From Prevotellaceae bacterium UBA4359 (GTDB lineage: Bacteria > Bacteroidota > Bacteroidia > Bacteroidales > Bacteroidaceae): a DNA stretch of 19,509 nucleotides. Each line of letters starts with the position of its first letter. The stretch's first letter is position 1. The notes under the pieces are model-generated. The model searched no databases. It was not told the DNA's origin and saw nothing but the letters and a program-made list of their open reading frames with translations. This document shows positions 1 to 6,868 of this stretch, piece by piece. The position numbers and the translations under genes are program-made. The stretch lies in NCBI GenBank assembly GCA_002393555.1, contig DGSP01000083.1, forward strand, positions 1 to 19,509, written 5' to 3'.

Positions 1-259
1 TGCCGCCGAGGCATCACCGGCTAAAATGTTCCTTATGTAAAAACGGCCTCGGCGGAAGAAGAGGGAGGCTGGAGAAGGCCGTCTGGCACTTATCTGTGGC
101 GGCCCGCTTCACACTCCCGACTCATTTCTTATCATTAGTAATTTTAGTTAATAAGTGGCCCGGCGGTGCGCGTGAGCGTATCGTCGGGTAGTTTTTCTTT
201 CCGTTTCCGCCGCAATCAAAGATTTTTTTGAAGAAAAAGCACATTTTTTTCAAAAAAAA
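1..259. other. GC-rich non-coding region with alternative hairpins
   Basis: I see no convincing gene here. A perfect 10-bp inverted repeat (CCGCCGAGGC at 3-12, GCCTCGGCGG at 46-55) encloses a 33-base loop. A second perfect pairing (ACGGCCT at 43-49 with AGGCCGT at 76-82) uses some of the same bases, so the two stems exclude each other. Further on, CCCGAC (116-121) can pair with GTCGGG (183-188), which is followed by a T-rich stretch. The segment could be the 3' end of an upstream transcript, an attenuator-like leader or a small RNA. It does not match the conserved cores I know for tmRNA, RNase P RNA, or cobalamin or TPP riboswitches. Confidence 0.35.
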
Positions 260-291
260 TTTGGTGAAGATGGAAAATAATCCTATTTTTG
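260..291 (+). promoter_or_regulatory. Bacteroidetes-type promoter for the tail-like protein
   Basis: TTTG at 260-263, 20 bases, then TATTTTTG at 284-291. This matches the Bacteroidetes primary sigma consensus (TTTG, 19-21 bases, TAnnTTTG). Transcription should begin around 297, giving a leader of about 55 bases before the ATG at 353. Confidence 0.7.
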
Positions 292-352
292 CACAATAAA
301 TCTGCTGAGTTGGAGTTGCAAGACTCCGAACGACGCTTAAAACCGTGTGCCT

Positions 353-673
353 ATGGTTCAGAAGATACTACATACAGGAAAAGTCCTTCTATTGATGGTT
401 TGCTTGGCGATGCCTGTTTCGCTGATGGCGCAAGACATACAGCAAAGCCAAGTGGAGATGGAGCAGAACCAAGTCTCCATCACCGTGAGCAGTAGTTGCC
501 TGCGGGTGAAGAATGCCGACGGCCAATTGCTGGAGATTTTTAGCCTGACAGGAGAGAAAGTCTATTCGCAACGCATTGAGGGACAGTCGAGAGCATTTGA
601 ACTGGGACAGTTGCAACGTGGATATTACATCGTGAAGGTGGGCAAGTTCACCCGCAAGATTTACCTGCGCTAA
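353..673 (+). CDS. Short secreted protein made almost only of a T9SS sorting-tail-like domain
   Basis: The protein has 106 residues from the ATG at 353; a GTG at 347 would add two. A signal peptide (MVQKILHTGK, then a hydrophobic stretch ending VSLMAQ) precedes about 80 mature residues. The C-terminal part shows the pattern of the type IX secretion type A sorting domain: a strand, then LEIFSLTGEKV, a short variable stretch, LGQLQRGYYIVKVG, and a basic end KIYLR. In the known family this beta-sandwich tail directs a large cargo protein through the outer membrane. Here there is virtually no cargo, so the function is unknown. A DUF3244-like small periplasmic protein is an alternative. It has its own promoter and a probable terminator, so it looks monocistronic. 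Confidence 0.7.
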   Translation: MVQKILHTGKVLLLMVCLAMPVSLMAQDIQQSQVEMEQNQVSITVSSSCLRVKNADGQLLEIFSLTGEKVYSQRIEGQSRAFELGQLQRGYYIVKVGKFTRKIYLR

Positions 674-742
674 ACAGACTGCGACATTCCTCATTTCTGT
701 AAATAGAACAGCAACATACCCAATTCCTATAAATATAATAAT

Positions 743-790
743 GTGAAAGTGTCTCATTCCCCTTTCGGAACGAACTCTTTCACTTTTTTT
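743..790 (+). terminator. Probable intrinsic terminator after the tail-like gene
   Basis: GTGAAAG (743-749) pairs with CTTTCAC (777-783). An inner TTCC/GGAA stem (757-760 with 767-770) lies within the loop, and seven T residues (784-790) follow. The imperfect middle lowers certainty. Confidence 0.6.
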
Positions 791-799
791 ATCCCCACC

Positions 800-813
800 C
801 CATTAAACCTTTG
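800..813 (+). promoter_or_regulatory. Repeated 14-mer upstream of the ECF sigma gene (copy 1)
   Basis: CCATTAAACCTTTG occurs here, 44 bases before the sigma-factor ATG, and again unchanged at 1451-1464 ahead of the anti-sigma-like gene. The positions suggest a sigma-specific promoter or operator and therefore autoregulation. This is inference from the repetition alone. Confidence 0.4.
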
Positions 814-857
814 GCACTCAACGGCCATCAAAAACAACAAGTGAAGAATCTTTCAAC

Positions 858-1403
858 ATGGCAAAAATAGACGAACACGATTTTGTGAAGAGGATTCAAA
901 ATCCGCAGACGAAACGGCGGGCCTTCGAGGAGATGGTCAACGTCTATTCGCGTCAACTCTATTGGCAGATTCACTATATGCTGCAGAACCATGAGGACAC
1001 CGACGACGTGCTGCAAAACACGTTCATCAAGGCATGGAAAGGCATCGACACCTTCAAGGGCGACGCAGCACTTTCGACTTGGCTCTACAGGATTGCGCAG
1101 AACGAAGCACTCACTTTCCTGAAACAGCGCAGGCAGATGACCTCGATAGATGACGAGGACTTTGTGGAGCAGGCCAACTTTGTGGCAGACGAATATTTCG
1201 ACGGCGACGAGACACAGGAGATGTTGATGCAAGCCGTCTCCACCCTACCCGCCAAACAGCGGCAGGTCTTCTGCATGAAATACTTTGAGGATAAGAAATA
1301 TGAGGAAATCTCCTGCTTGGTCGGCACGAGTGTGGGGGCACTGAAAGCCTCCTATCACTTAGCGGTGGAGAAAATCACCCACTTTTTCCACTCGAAGGAA
1401 TAA
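858..1403 (+). CDS. ECF-type RNA polymerase sigma factor
   Basis: This 181-residue protein is a group 4 (extracytoplasmic function) sigma factor that redirects RNA polymerase to a small regulon. Region 2 spans about residues 24-92, with the DDVLQNTFIKAW core-binding helix (49-60) and the STWLYRIAQNEALTFLK segment that contacts the -10 element. Region 4 spans about 122-178, with LPAKQRQVF and the helix-turn-helix YEEISCLVGTSVGALKASYHLA that reads the -35 element. Length and architecture are standard for the family. The next two genes, an anti-sigma-like membrane protein and a Spy/LTXXQ-like periplasmic protein, make an envelope-stress system likely. A 14-mer upstream is repeated before the anti-sigma-like gene. 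The actual signal and regulon cannot be read from the sequence. Confidence 0.93.
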   Translation: MAKIDEHDFVKRIQNPQTKRRAFEEMVNVYSRQLYWQIHYMLQNHEDTDDVLQNTFIKAWKGIDTFKGDAALSTWLYRIAQNEALTFLKQRRQMTSIDDEDFVEQANFVADEYFDGDETQEMLMQAVSTLPAKQRQVFCMKYFEDKKYEEISCLVGTSVGALKASYHLAVEKITHFFHSKE

Positions 1404-1450
1404 AAACTCGCAGGAAAAGAATTCACTCGAAAGAAAAAAATGTGGAAGCA

Positions 1451-1464
1451 CCATTAAACCTTTG
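1451..1464 (+). promoter_or_regulatory. Repeated 14-mer upstream of the anti-sigma-like gene (copy 2)
   Basis: This is an exact second copy of CCATTAAACCTTTG (first at 800-813). It sits in the 104-base gap between the sigma gene and the ATG at 1508. It may be an internal promoter recognised by the same sigma factor. Confidence 0.4.
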
Positions 1465-1507
1465 CTTCAACATTCAGTCATACAAACAACTAAAAACCAA
1501 AAAGAAT

Positions 1508-1939
1508 ATGAGTACAAAGAACAACCGAATATTAAGCCCCGACGGCGGAAGATACCCGTTCAAGGTGAGTGACGAATATTTCGACAATCTGACGGCTCGT
1601 ATCATGGAACGGATTTCTGAAGAAGACGCTCAGGAGGATGTCTTGAGAAAGAATGTTCAGGAGGATGTTTCGGAAAAGAACACAAAGATCATCGACATGC
1701 GTCAACATCGCCGTCGCAACACATGGCTCAGTGTGGCGTCGATTGCAGCATCGCTGGTGCTCATTGCCACGGTGGCTCTGAAATTCATTCCCACATCGAC
1801 CACTCAGGAGCAGCCTGCCGACAAACAGGCGGCTTCCTACACGGACGAAGACTACAACGAGGACTTGATGACCTACACGATGGTGGATAACATGGACGTG
1901 TACTACTATCTGGCATCGGGCGATATGGACGAAGAATAA
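1508..1939 (+). CDS. Single-pass membrane protein, probable anti-sigma factor
   Basis: The protein has 143 residues from the ATG at 1508. An upstream in-frame GTG (1442) would overlap the conserved 14-mer and is unlikely to be the start. The N-terminal part carries FKVSDEYFDNLTARIMERI (18-36), a pattern common at the start of Bacteroidetes proteins encoded next to ECF sigma factors. A basic stretch (RQHRRR) leads into one membrane helix (about 73-94), then an acidic tail. This arrangement, cytoplasmic N-terminus then helix then outer-side tail, fits an anti-sigma factor that holds the sigma at the membrane. I see no zinc-binding ZAS motif. Residues 42-59 contain a nine-residue tandem duplication (QEDVLRKNV / QEDVSEKNT). 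Function is inferred mainly from position in the operon. Confidence 0.68.
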   Translation: MSTKNNRILSPDGGRYPFKVSDEYFDNLTARIMERISEEDAQEDVLRKNVQEDVSEKNTKIIDMRQHRRRNTWLSVASIAASLVLIATVALKFIPTSTTQEQPADKQAASYTDEDYNEDLMTYTMVDNMDVYYYLASGDMDEE

Positions 1940-1967
1940 ATGAACTAACTCATTAAACAAGAACACG

Positions 1968-2465
1968 ATGAAAAAAATAATAATGCTGATGATGGCCCTG
2001 TTGACGTGCGTCTGCATGGAGGCACAGCAACACAACAATGCCGGCAAACAGCAAGGTGGCCGCAGGGAGTTTAACCCCGAACTTTACATGAAGAAGATGA
2101 ACGAGTTTGTGGCAAATGAGGCTGGACTGACGGAAGCCGAAAGCGCTAAGTTTTTCCCGCTGCTCAGAGAGATGCTGGACAAGCAACACGGACTCATGAG
2201 GCAGCAACGTGAACTGATGATGAAGGGATGGAAGAACCAGAATCTGAGTGAGGCGGATTATGAGCAGATGGTGACGAAGGTGGCTGCACTCGATGTGGAA
2301 AGCAAAAAAGTGGAACAGACTTACTACAAACGCTTCCACTCCGTACTGCCTTGGAAGAAAGTGTATGCCGTCAGAATTGCACTGACGAGATTCCAGATGG
2401 AAGCCCTCAACCACTTTCAGCCGGGCAGAGGGAACAAGAGGCGCGAATCGAACAACAACAGATAG
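1968..2465 (+). CDS. Spy/CpxP-like (LTXXQ-type) periplasmic protein
   Basis: The protein has 165 residues. A signal peptide (MKKIIMLMMALL to about MEAQ) precedes a strongly charged, all-helical mature part. It contains LTEAESAKFFPLLREML and NLSEADYEQMV, which resemble the paired LTxxQ-type helices of Spy, CpxP and related metal-sensor proteins. Those are small periplasmic chaperones or stress sensors. The gene follows the anti-sigma-like gene by 28 bases with no terminator between, so it is probably the third gene of the operon. This gene order is common in Bacteroidetes. The tail (PGRGNKRRESNNNR) is basic and probably disordered. A cysteine in the signal region does not fit a proper lipobox, so I favour a soluble periplasmic protein over a lipoprotein. 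Confidence 0.7.
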   Translation: MKKIIMLMMALLTCVCMEAQQHNNAGKQQGGRREFNPELYMKKMNEFVANEAGLTEAESAKFFPLLREMLDKQHGLMRQQRELMMKGWKNQNLSEADYEQMVTKVAALDVESKKVEQTYYKRFHSVLPWKKVYAVRIALTRFQMEALNHFQPGRGNKRRESNNNR

Positions 2466-2473
2466 GCACGGCA

Positions 2474-2490
2474 CCGCTCGAAAGGAGCGG
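2474..2490. repeat. Short hairpin after the Spy-like gene
   Basis: CCGCTC and GAGCGG form a perfect 6-bp stem around GAAAG, nine bases after the stop codon. No T run follows, so it may stabilise the mRNA end rather than terminate. Confidence 0.35.
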
Positions 2491-2532
2491 AGACAAATAG
2501 TTGAAAAAATGGCTGAGATAGATAGTTGAAGA

Positions 2533-2574
2533 GGCTGGGAGACAACATTATCAGATGTCTCCCAGTCGCTTTTA
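2533..2574 (+). terminator. Intrinsic terminator of the sigma operon
   Basis: CTGGGAGACA (2535-2544) pairs perfectly with TGTCTCCCAG (2556-2565). One wobble and one G-C pair extend the stem outward to 2533/2567, and GCTTTTAT follows. It lies about 70 bases after the last gene of the sigma operon. Confidence 0.75.
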
Positions 2575-2605
2575 TGCCTATTTTTAGATTATTTAGAAGT
2601 ATTTA

Positions 2606-2637
2606 TTTGACTATGAAATCTAAAAACATTAACTTTG
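2606..2637 (+). promoter_or_regulatory. Bacteroidetes-type promoter for the DUF4468 gene
   Basis: TTTG at 2606-2609, exactly 20 bases, then TAACTTTG at 2630-2637. This is one of the best consensus matches in the window. The predicted leader to the ATG at 2688 is about 45 bases. Confidence 0.8.
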
Positions 2638-2687
2638 CAAACAATTATTGAGAATCAACAAAAAGAAAACAACTGTTATAAAACCTG

Positions 2688-3347
2688 ATGAAAATGAAGA
2701 AGATTTTCGTTGCCCTGCTTGCAGTGGCTCTTCCAATGATGATACAGGCTCAAAGTGAGGGCCTCTTTTCTCGCAAGAAAGCGACTCCTTCTGCCAAGGC
2801 TGACGAGTCGGCCTACGCCGCTAAAGGTGCTGTGCCCGAGGTGGATGGGAAAGTGGTCTTTCAGGATGTCATTGCTGCTCCCGGCAAGACGAAGGACGAC
2901 ATCTTTGCAAAGGTGGCGCAGTGGGCAAGCCTACGCTATGAAGCCAACAGCGTGATGGGCGATGACTACAGACAGCCCAATTTCTTCAAGAACATAGAGT
3001 TCGCTCAAGTGAAAAAGGCTGACAAGCAGCAAGGAATCATCGAATGTCAGGGTGCCGAAGAACTCATCTTCTCTCTGAAACCACTGGCCAAGAACTACAC
3101 GCAGGCTTTTTATCTGCTGAATCTGAACATTAGCGATGGAAAAGTGGAGTTCAAACTTCACACGCTTTCCTACAATGTGGATTTGGGCGAAGGACAGTTC
3201 ACACGTGTGGCTGCCGAAGACTGGATTACCGACAAGGAATGTCTGAACAAAAAAGGTAAGATGAAGCGCATCCCTGGCAAGTTCCGCATCAAGACCATCG
3301 ACCTTGCGGATGAACTGAAAAAGGAAATTTCGACAGCCATCAATTGA
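2688..3347 (+). CDS. DUF4468 domain-containing secreted protein
   Basis: The protein has 219 residues. A signal peptide (MKMKKIFVALLAVALPMMIQAQ) is followed by a low-complexity linker and then a domain from about residue 50. That domain carries the features I associate with DUF4468, which has a TBP-like fold: VDGKVVFQDVIAAPGKTKDDIFAKVAQWAS near its start, then alternating strands such as GIIECQGAEELIF and VEFKLHTLSYNV. The family is Bacteroidetes-specific and its role is unknown. It acts outside the cytoplasm. The gene has its own strong promoter. The next gene's ATG is only two bases beyond this stop, so the two are translationally coupled or nearly so. The domain call rests on pattern memory, not a search. 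Confidence 0.78.
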   Translation: MKMKKIFVALLAVALPMMIQAQSEGLFSRKKATPSAKADESAYAAKGAVPEVDGKVVFQDVIAAPGKTKDDIFAKVAQWASLRYEANSVMGDDYRQPNFFKNIEFAQVKKADKQQGIIECQGAEELIFSLKPLAKNYTQAFYLLNLNISDGKVEFKLHTLSYNVDLGEGQFTRVAAEDWITDKECLNKKGKMKRIPGKFRIKTIDLADELKKEISTAIN

Positions 3348-3349
3348 GC

Positions 3350-3616
3350 ATGAATCAAGAAGATGTAGATAAACTCATTGCAGAGGCGGTAGCCGACAGC
3401 AAGGAGAGAAGCCGCAAGAAGTGGCACAAAGGAAAATCCTCTAATGACAGTGTGATGACAGCGCGCAAGGTGCTGAACTGGACTTTCATGTTGGGATTTG
3501 CTGCTGCCATCATTATTTACTTCGTGCTTCCCGAACAGCGCACCCTCTTCTTCTGCGTGGGCTTCGGAGCCATTGCGCTCAAACTGGCCGAGTTCTATCT
3601 GCGGTTTATGCTTTAG
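3350..3616 (+). CDS. Small two-helix membrane protein, unknown function
   Basis: The protein has 88 residues from the ATG at 3350, two bases after the preceding stop; an in-frame TTG at 3344 overlaps that stop and is less likely. The first 40 residues are hydrophilic and rich in Lys, Arg and Ser, with an acidic amphipathic start (MNQEDVDKLIAEAVADS). Two membrane helices follow (about 42-60, and 65-87 to the end), joined by a short LPEQRT turn. I recognise no family. Tight spacing ties it to the DUF4468 gene, so it is probably co-expressed with it. Confidence 0.72.
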   Translation: MNQEDVDKLIAEAVADSKERSRKKWHKGKSSNDSVMTARKVLNWTFMLGFAAAIIIYFVLPEQRTLFFCVGFGAIALKLAEFYLRFML

Positions 3617-3685
3617 GTTCACTTTGTTGAGACTCTGTGCAGAGCGAGAACTTCACCTACGACTTCATCAAGATACTGTATTATT

Positions 3686-5749
3686 TTGAAATCAAGACAT
3701 TTATTCATACTTCTATTTTTTGTTGCATTTGTCCCATCGACCTATGCACAACGTATCATTTCGGAGTTGGAAACCAACTCTGACTTGTCGATGGATTCAC
3801 GTCCCGACTCTACTGAGACGAAGAAAAAAAAGAAGAATGTGCCGAATGATGTGCGGGCTTGGACTGTAGATGAAAAGTATGGAAACATGACGGACACCTA
3901 TGTGGACACCCTCCACCACATGTTCATGAACACTGACCTGCCCGAAGGAGTGGAAGGTCACTACACATCGCTTGGCAATGTGGGTTCTCCACGCGTCTCG
4001 CGCATCTTCATGGAACGTCCGCAAATGCCAGACTTCATGTTTACCGCACCTTTCGACATGTTTTTTGTCGATACAGAACACTTCCGTTTCTACAACACGA
4101 AATCGCCCTTCATGAATGTGACCTACAACTGGAACGGTTCCAAGAACACGGGTTCCGACCATGTGAAGGTGACGTTCACCACAAATGCAGGCAAGAAGTT
4201 CAACGTGGGTGGTATCTTCAACTACATTTACGGACGTGGATATTATGACACACAATCCACCTCATACATCAACGGAACGGGATGGTTCTCCTATCTGGAT
4301 GACAAGTACGACACCCACTTCTATTACCAGCACAACTTTATGAAGACTGCTGAGAATGGCGGTATTGAGAACGAAAGTTATATCACAAATCCAGAGAACA
4401 TGGAACGGGAGTATGCCTCCAACGACATCCCTACCCTGCTTTCCCGAACTTGGAACCGCCAGGAACATGACCTCGTGTATCTGAACCATCACTACAACAT
4501 CGGTTTCTATAGAGAAAAGGAAATAGACTCCGTCACGACCAAGCAGGTTTTTGTGCCTGTCAGCCGGATTTTCCACACGCTGAAACTGAACAACATGATG
4601 CGCAACAACCGTGCATATCGCGAAACAGCGAACTACCATTCCTACACCTATCTGCCAGGCGATTCCACCCAAGACTACACCAAGTCTTTCTATATAAAGA
4701 ATATAGTGGGACTTTCGCTGTGCGAAGGCTTTAACAAATGGGCTTTGTTCGGACTCAACGCGTATGTAGGTTTGGAAAACAAAAGGTATTCGTTGCCAGA
4801 TTCTACACTGTATGGTGGATTCTACACCAACACGACTGGACTTGTTGGCAAGCAGACCTACCACGAGAATAACATTGTGGCTGGCGGTCAAATCATCCGT
4901 TCGCAAGGCAACACAGTCCACTACAATCTGGATGCCGAATTTGTGGTGGGAGGCAAAGACATAGGAGCATTTGACGTGAAAGGTCATGCCGAAGTGAACA
5001 TCCCCTTACTGGGCGACACGGCACAAGTGGCCCTCAATGCCAGCATCAAAAACGTGATGCCCAGTTTCTATTTCCGTCATTACCACGGAAAACACGCATG
5101 GTGGGACAAGAGCGTTGACAAGGAATTTCATCAACGCATAGAGGGTGTCATTGACATTCCTCACACCCATACCAAGATAACGGTAGGTGTGGAGAACATC
5201 AAGAACTTCTCCTACTTCCATAATAATGGAATCATTTTCAATGAGGGCACAGAAACACAAGCCATCAGCAATAATGTTTCGCCTGTCCAATGCAGCGATA
5301 ACATCCAAGTGGTGAGTGCCAACCTGAAACAATATTTCAAACTGGGCATCCTGCATTGGGAGAACGATGTCACCTACCAGACTTGCAGCCACTCCGACGT
5401 GCTGCCCCTCCCCACCGTTTCGCTCTACACCAACCTCTACCTACGCTTCAGAATAGCCAAAGTGCTGAATACAGAGTTTGGTGCTGACATGAAGTATTTC
5501 ACACAATATTATGCCCCAGACTATTCACCTGTCATCGGCATGTTTATGACCCAGAATGAACTGAAAAAAAACAAGATAGGTGACTACCCCATCTTGTCTG
5601 CTTATATCAATTTTGACTTGAAGCATACTCGCTTCTACGTGATGTATCACCACTTCAACCAATCTGACGGACGCTATTTCTGGGCACCTGGCTACCCCAT
5701 CAATCCCAAGAGCATCCGCTTCGGCATCAGTTGGAACTTTTATGATTAA
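3686..5749 (+). CDS. Putative outer-membrane porin (Porin_10-like beta-barrel)
   Basis: The protein has 687 residues. It opens with a clear signal peptide (KSRHLFILLFFVAFVPSTYAQ), then a charged linker with a lysine run. A long region of alternating aromatic/polar strands follows, for example FRFYNTKSPFMNVTYNWNGS, and the protein ends in an aromatic strand (IRFGISWNFYD), as expected for an outer-membrane barrel. It resembles the Bacteroidetes 'putative porin' family. The start is unusual: the only in-frame start that keeps the signal peptide is TTG at 3686. There is no upstream in-frame ATG back to a stop at 3614-3616, and the next ATG lies beyond the signal peptide. It follows the small membrane gene by 69 bases with no terminator, so co-transcription is likely. 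Substrate is unknown. Confidence 0.78.
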   Translation: MKSRHLFILLFFVAFVPSTYAQRIISELETNSDLSMDSRPDSTETKKKKKNVPNDVRAWTVDEKYGNMTDTYVDTLHHMFMNTDLPEGVEGHYTSLGNVGSPRVSRIFMERPQMPDFMFTAPFDMFFVDTEHFRFYNTKSPFMNVTYNWNGSKNTGSDHVKVTFTTNAGKKFNVGGIFNYIYGRGYYDTQSTSYINGTGWFSYLDDKYDTHFYYQHNFMKTAENGGIENESYITNPENMEREYASNDIPTLLSRTWNRQEHDLVYLNHHYNIGFYREKEIDSVTTKQVFVPVSRIFHTLKLNNMMRNNRAYRETANYHSYTYLPGDSTQDYTKSFYIKNIVGLSLCEGFNKWALFGLNAYVGLENKRYSLPDSTLYGGFYTNTTGLVGKQTYHENNIVAGGQIIRSQGNTVHYNLDAEFVVGGKDIGAFDVKGHAEVNIPLLGDTAQVALNASIKNVMPSFYFRHYHGKHAWWDKSVDKEFHQRIEGVIDIPHTHTKITVGVENIKNFSYFHNNGIIFNEGTETQAISNNVSPVQCSDNIQVVSANLKQYFKLGILHWENDVTYQTCSHSDVLPLPTVSLYTNLYLRFRIAKVLNTEFGADMKYFTQYYAPDYSPVIGMFMTQNELKKNKIGDYPILSAYINFDLKHTRFYVMYHHFNQSDGRYFWAPGYPINPKSIRFGISWNFYD

Positions 5750-5785
5750 AATTGTCTCTGACGGTTGGAGTGAGTTCTCCGCTTA

Positions 5786-6613
5786 TTATAGTTCTCTTTG
5801 CCGGCAGAACATACCGCTGAACTCTTCATCAACATTCTCGACTGGGTCATCGAAGATTCCAAACACGCTTGAACCACTGCCCGACATGCTGGCGTAAAGA
5901 GCACCCAAATCATACATCTTATCCTTAATGGCTGCAATCTCGGGGTATTTGGAGAATACACTTGCCTCAAAATCGTTCACCACCGCATCTTTCCACGTTT
6001 CAATCGGCTGAGCCAACAATTCTGGCAACTGCTTGGCAGGATGCCCTACTCTCACTTTAGCATAGGCATCTTTCGTCGAGACAAAGATGTCTGGTTTCAC
6101 AAGCACCAACTGTTTATATTGCAAATCCAACTGGAGAGGATGAAACACATTGCCAATGCCCGTTGCAAACACAGGCTTGTTCTGAATGAAGAAAGAACAA
6201 TCCGCACCCAACTGGGAGCAATAAGCCTCCATCTGTTCTGCCGTTAGTCCCAGTTTGAAACGCTCGTTCAGCGTCTTGATAGTGAAAGCCGCATCGGCAG
6301 AACCACCTCCCAAACCAGCACCAGTGGGGATGTGCTTATACAGTCCGATACTTACGGGAGGCAGGTCAAAATCCTTCTTCAGCAACTTAAATGCCCGAAC
6401 CACGAGGTTGTCCTCCGGTGAGCCATCCAGCACCGTACCCGTCACTTTCAGCCGATAGCCACATTCAGGTGCATTCGTCTCTATTTCCTGAATCTCCAAG
6501 ATGTCTTGCAAGCCAATCGGATAGAACACTGTTTCCAGATTATGATAGCCGTCAGGACGCTTCTCCACCACATTCAGGCCAATGTTAATCTTCGCATTAG
6601 GATATACAATCAT
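5786..6613 (-). CDS. ispE: 4-diphosphocytidyl-2-C-methyl-D-erythritol kinase
   Basis: This enzyme phosphorylates CDP-methylerythritol with ATP in the MEP (non-mevalonate) route to isopentenyl diphosphate, in the cytoplasm. The protein has 275 residues, normal for IspE, from the ATG at 6613; a TTG 24 bases upstream is possible but less likely. GHMP-kinase motifs are all present: PNAKINIGL near the start with the expected catalytic Lys8, the ATP loop GAGLGGGSADAA (98-109), GADCSFF with the likely catalytic Asp138, and the C-terminal glycine motif SGSGSSVFGIF (244-254). It converges on the porin gene with 36 bases between stops and is divergent from mutA. Confidence 0.95.
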   Translation of the reverse strand: MIVYPNAKINIGLNVVEKRPDGYHNLETVFYPIGLQDILEIQEIETNAPECGYRLKVTGTVLDGSPEDNLVVRAFKLLKKDFDLPPVSIGLYKHIPTGAGLGGGSADAAFTIKTLNERFKLGLTAEQMEAYCSQLGADCSFFIQNKPVFATGIGNVFHPLQLDLQYKQLVLVKPDIFVSTKDAYAKVRVGHPAKQLPELLAQPIETWKDAVVNDFEASVFSKYPEIAAIKDKMYDLGALYASMSGSGSSVFGIFDDPVENVDEEFSGMFCRQREL

Positions 6614-6639
6614 ACATTCTTTATTTTTAGTTAGCAAGG

Positions 6640-6671
6640 CAAAGATAAATATTTTTTTCTATCCCACCACA
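6640..6671 (-). promoter_or_regulatory. Promoter for ispE (minus strand)
   Basis: On the minus strand TATCTTTG (6647-6640) fits the -7 consensus. TGTG (6671-6668), 20 bases upstream, is a three-of-four match to the -33 element. The predicted start site lies about 20 bases before the ispE ATG. Confidence 0.6.
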
Positions 6672-6749
6672 CTATTTCCTTCAAAACTTATAGATTTTCC
6701 TTCGGAAGGAAGCGATTGGACCTTATTTTTACAAAATTTTCTACTTTCT

Positions 6750-6782
6750 TTTGTTCTGTAAACGAAAAAATATGTACCTTTG
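6750..6782 (+). promoter_or_regulatory. Promoter for mutAB
   Basis: TTTG at 6750-6753, 21 bases, then TACCTTTG at 6775-6782. This is a full consensus match. It leaves a leader of about 80 bases before the mutA ATG, which carries a hairpin (6795-6816). Confidence 0.75.
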
Positions 6783-6794
6783 TAAGTTCTTTCA

Positions 6795-6816
6795 CGCGTA
6801 TAAATATGTACACGCG
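6795..6816 (+). promoter_or_regulatory. Hairpin in the mutA leader
   Basis: CGCGTATA and TACACGCG form an 8-bp stem with one mismatch around the six-base loop AATATG. CACGCG also appears twice as a direct repeat (6793-6798, 6811-6816), 18 bases apart. It could be an RNA element or a protein-binding site just downstream of the start site. The leader is too short for a cobalamin riboswitch. Confidence 0.4.
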
Positions 6817-6868
6817 AAAAATATAATATGTGAAAACACTTACAACACTTTTTTAATTGTTATTTTTT

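Noticed and set aside
1..259. tmRNA, RNase P RNA or rRNA fragment
   Set aside because: I could not match any conserved core of these RNAs on either strand. Only general folding potential is visible.
3686..5749. TonB-dependent receptor (SusC-like)
   Set aside because: There is no plug domain or TonB box, the length is about 690 rather than about 1000 residues, and no SusD-like partner follows.
6783..6868. Cobalamin riboswitch ahead of the B12-dependent mutase
   Set aside because: The leader is only about 80 bases and lacks the B12 box and the multi-stem core. Only a simple hairpin is present.
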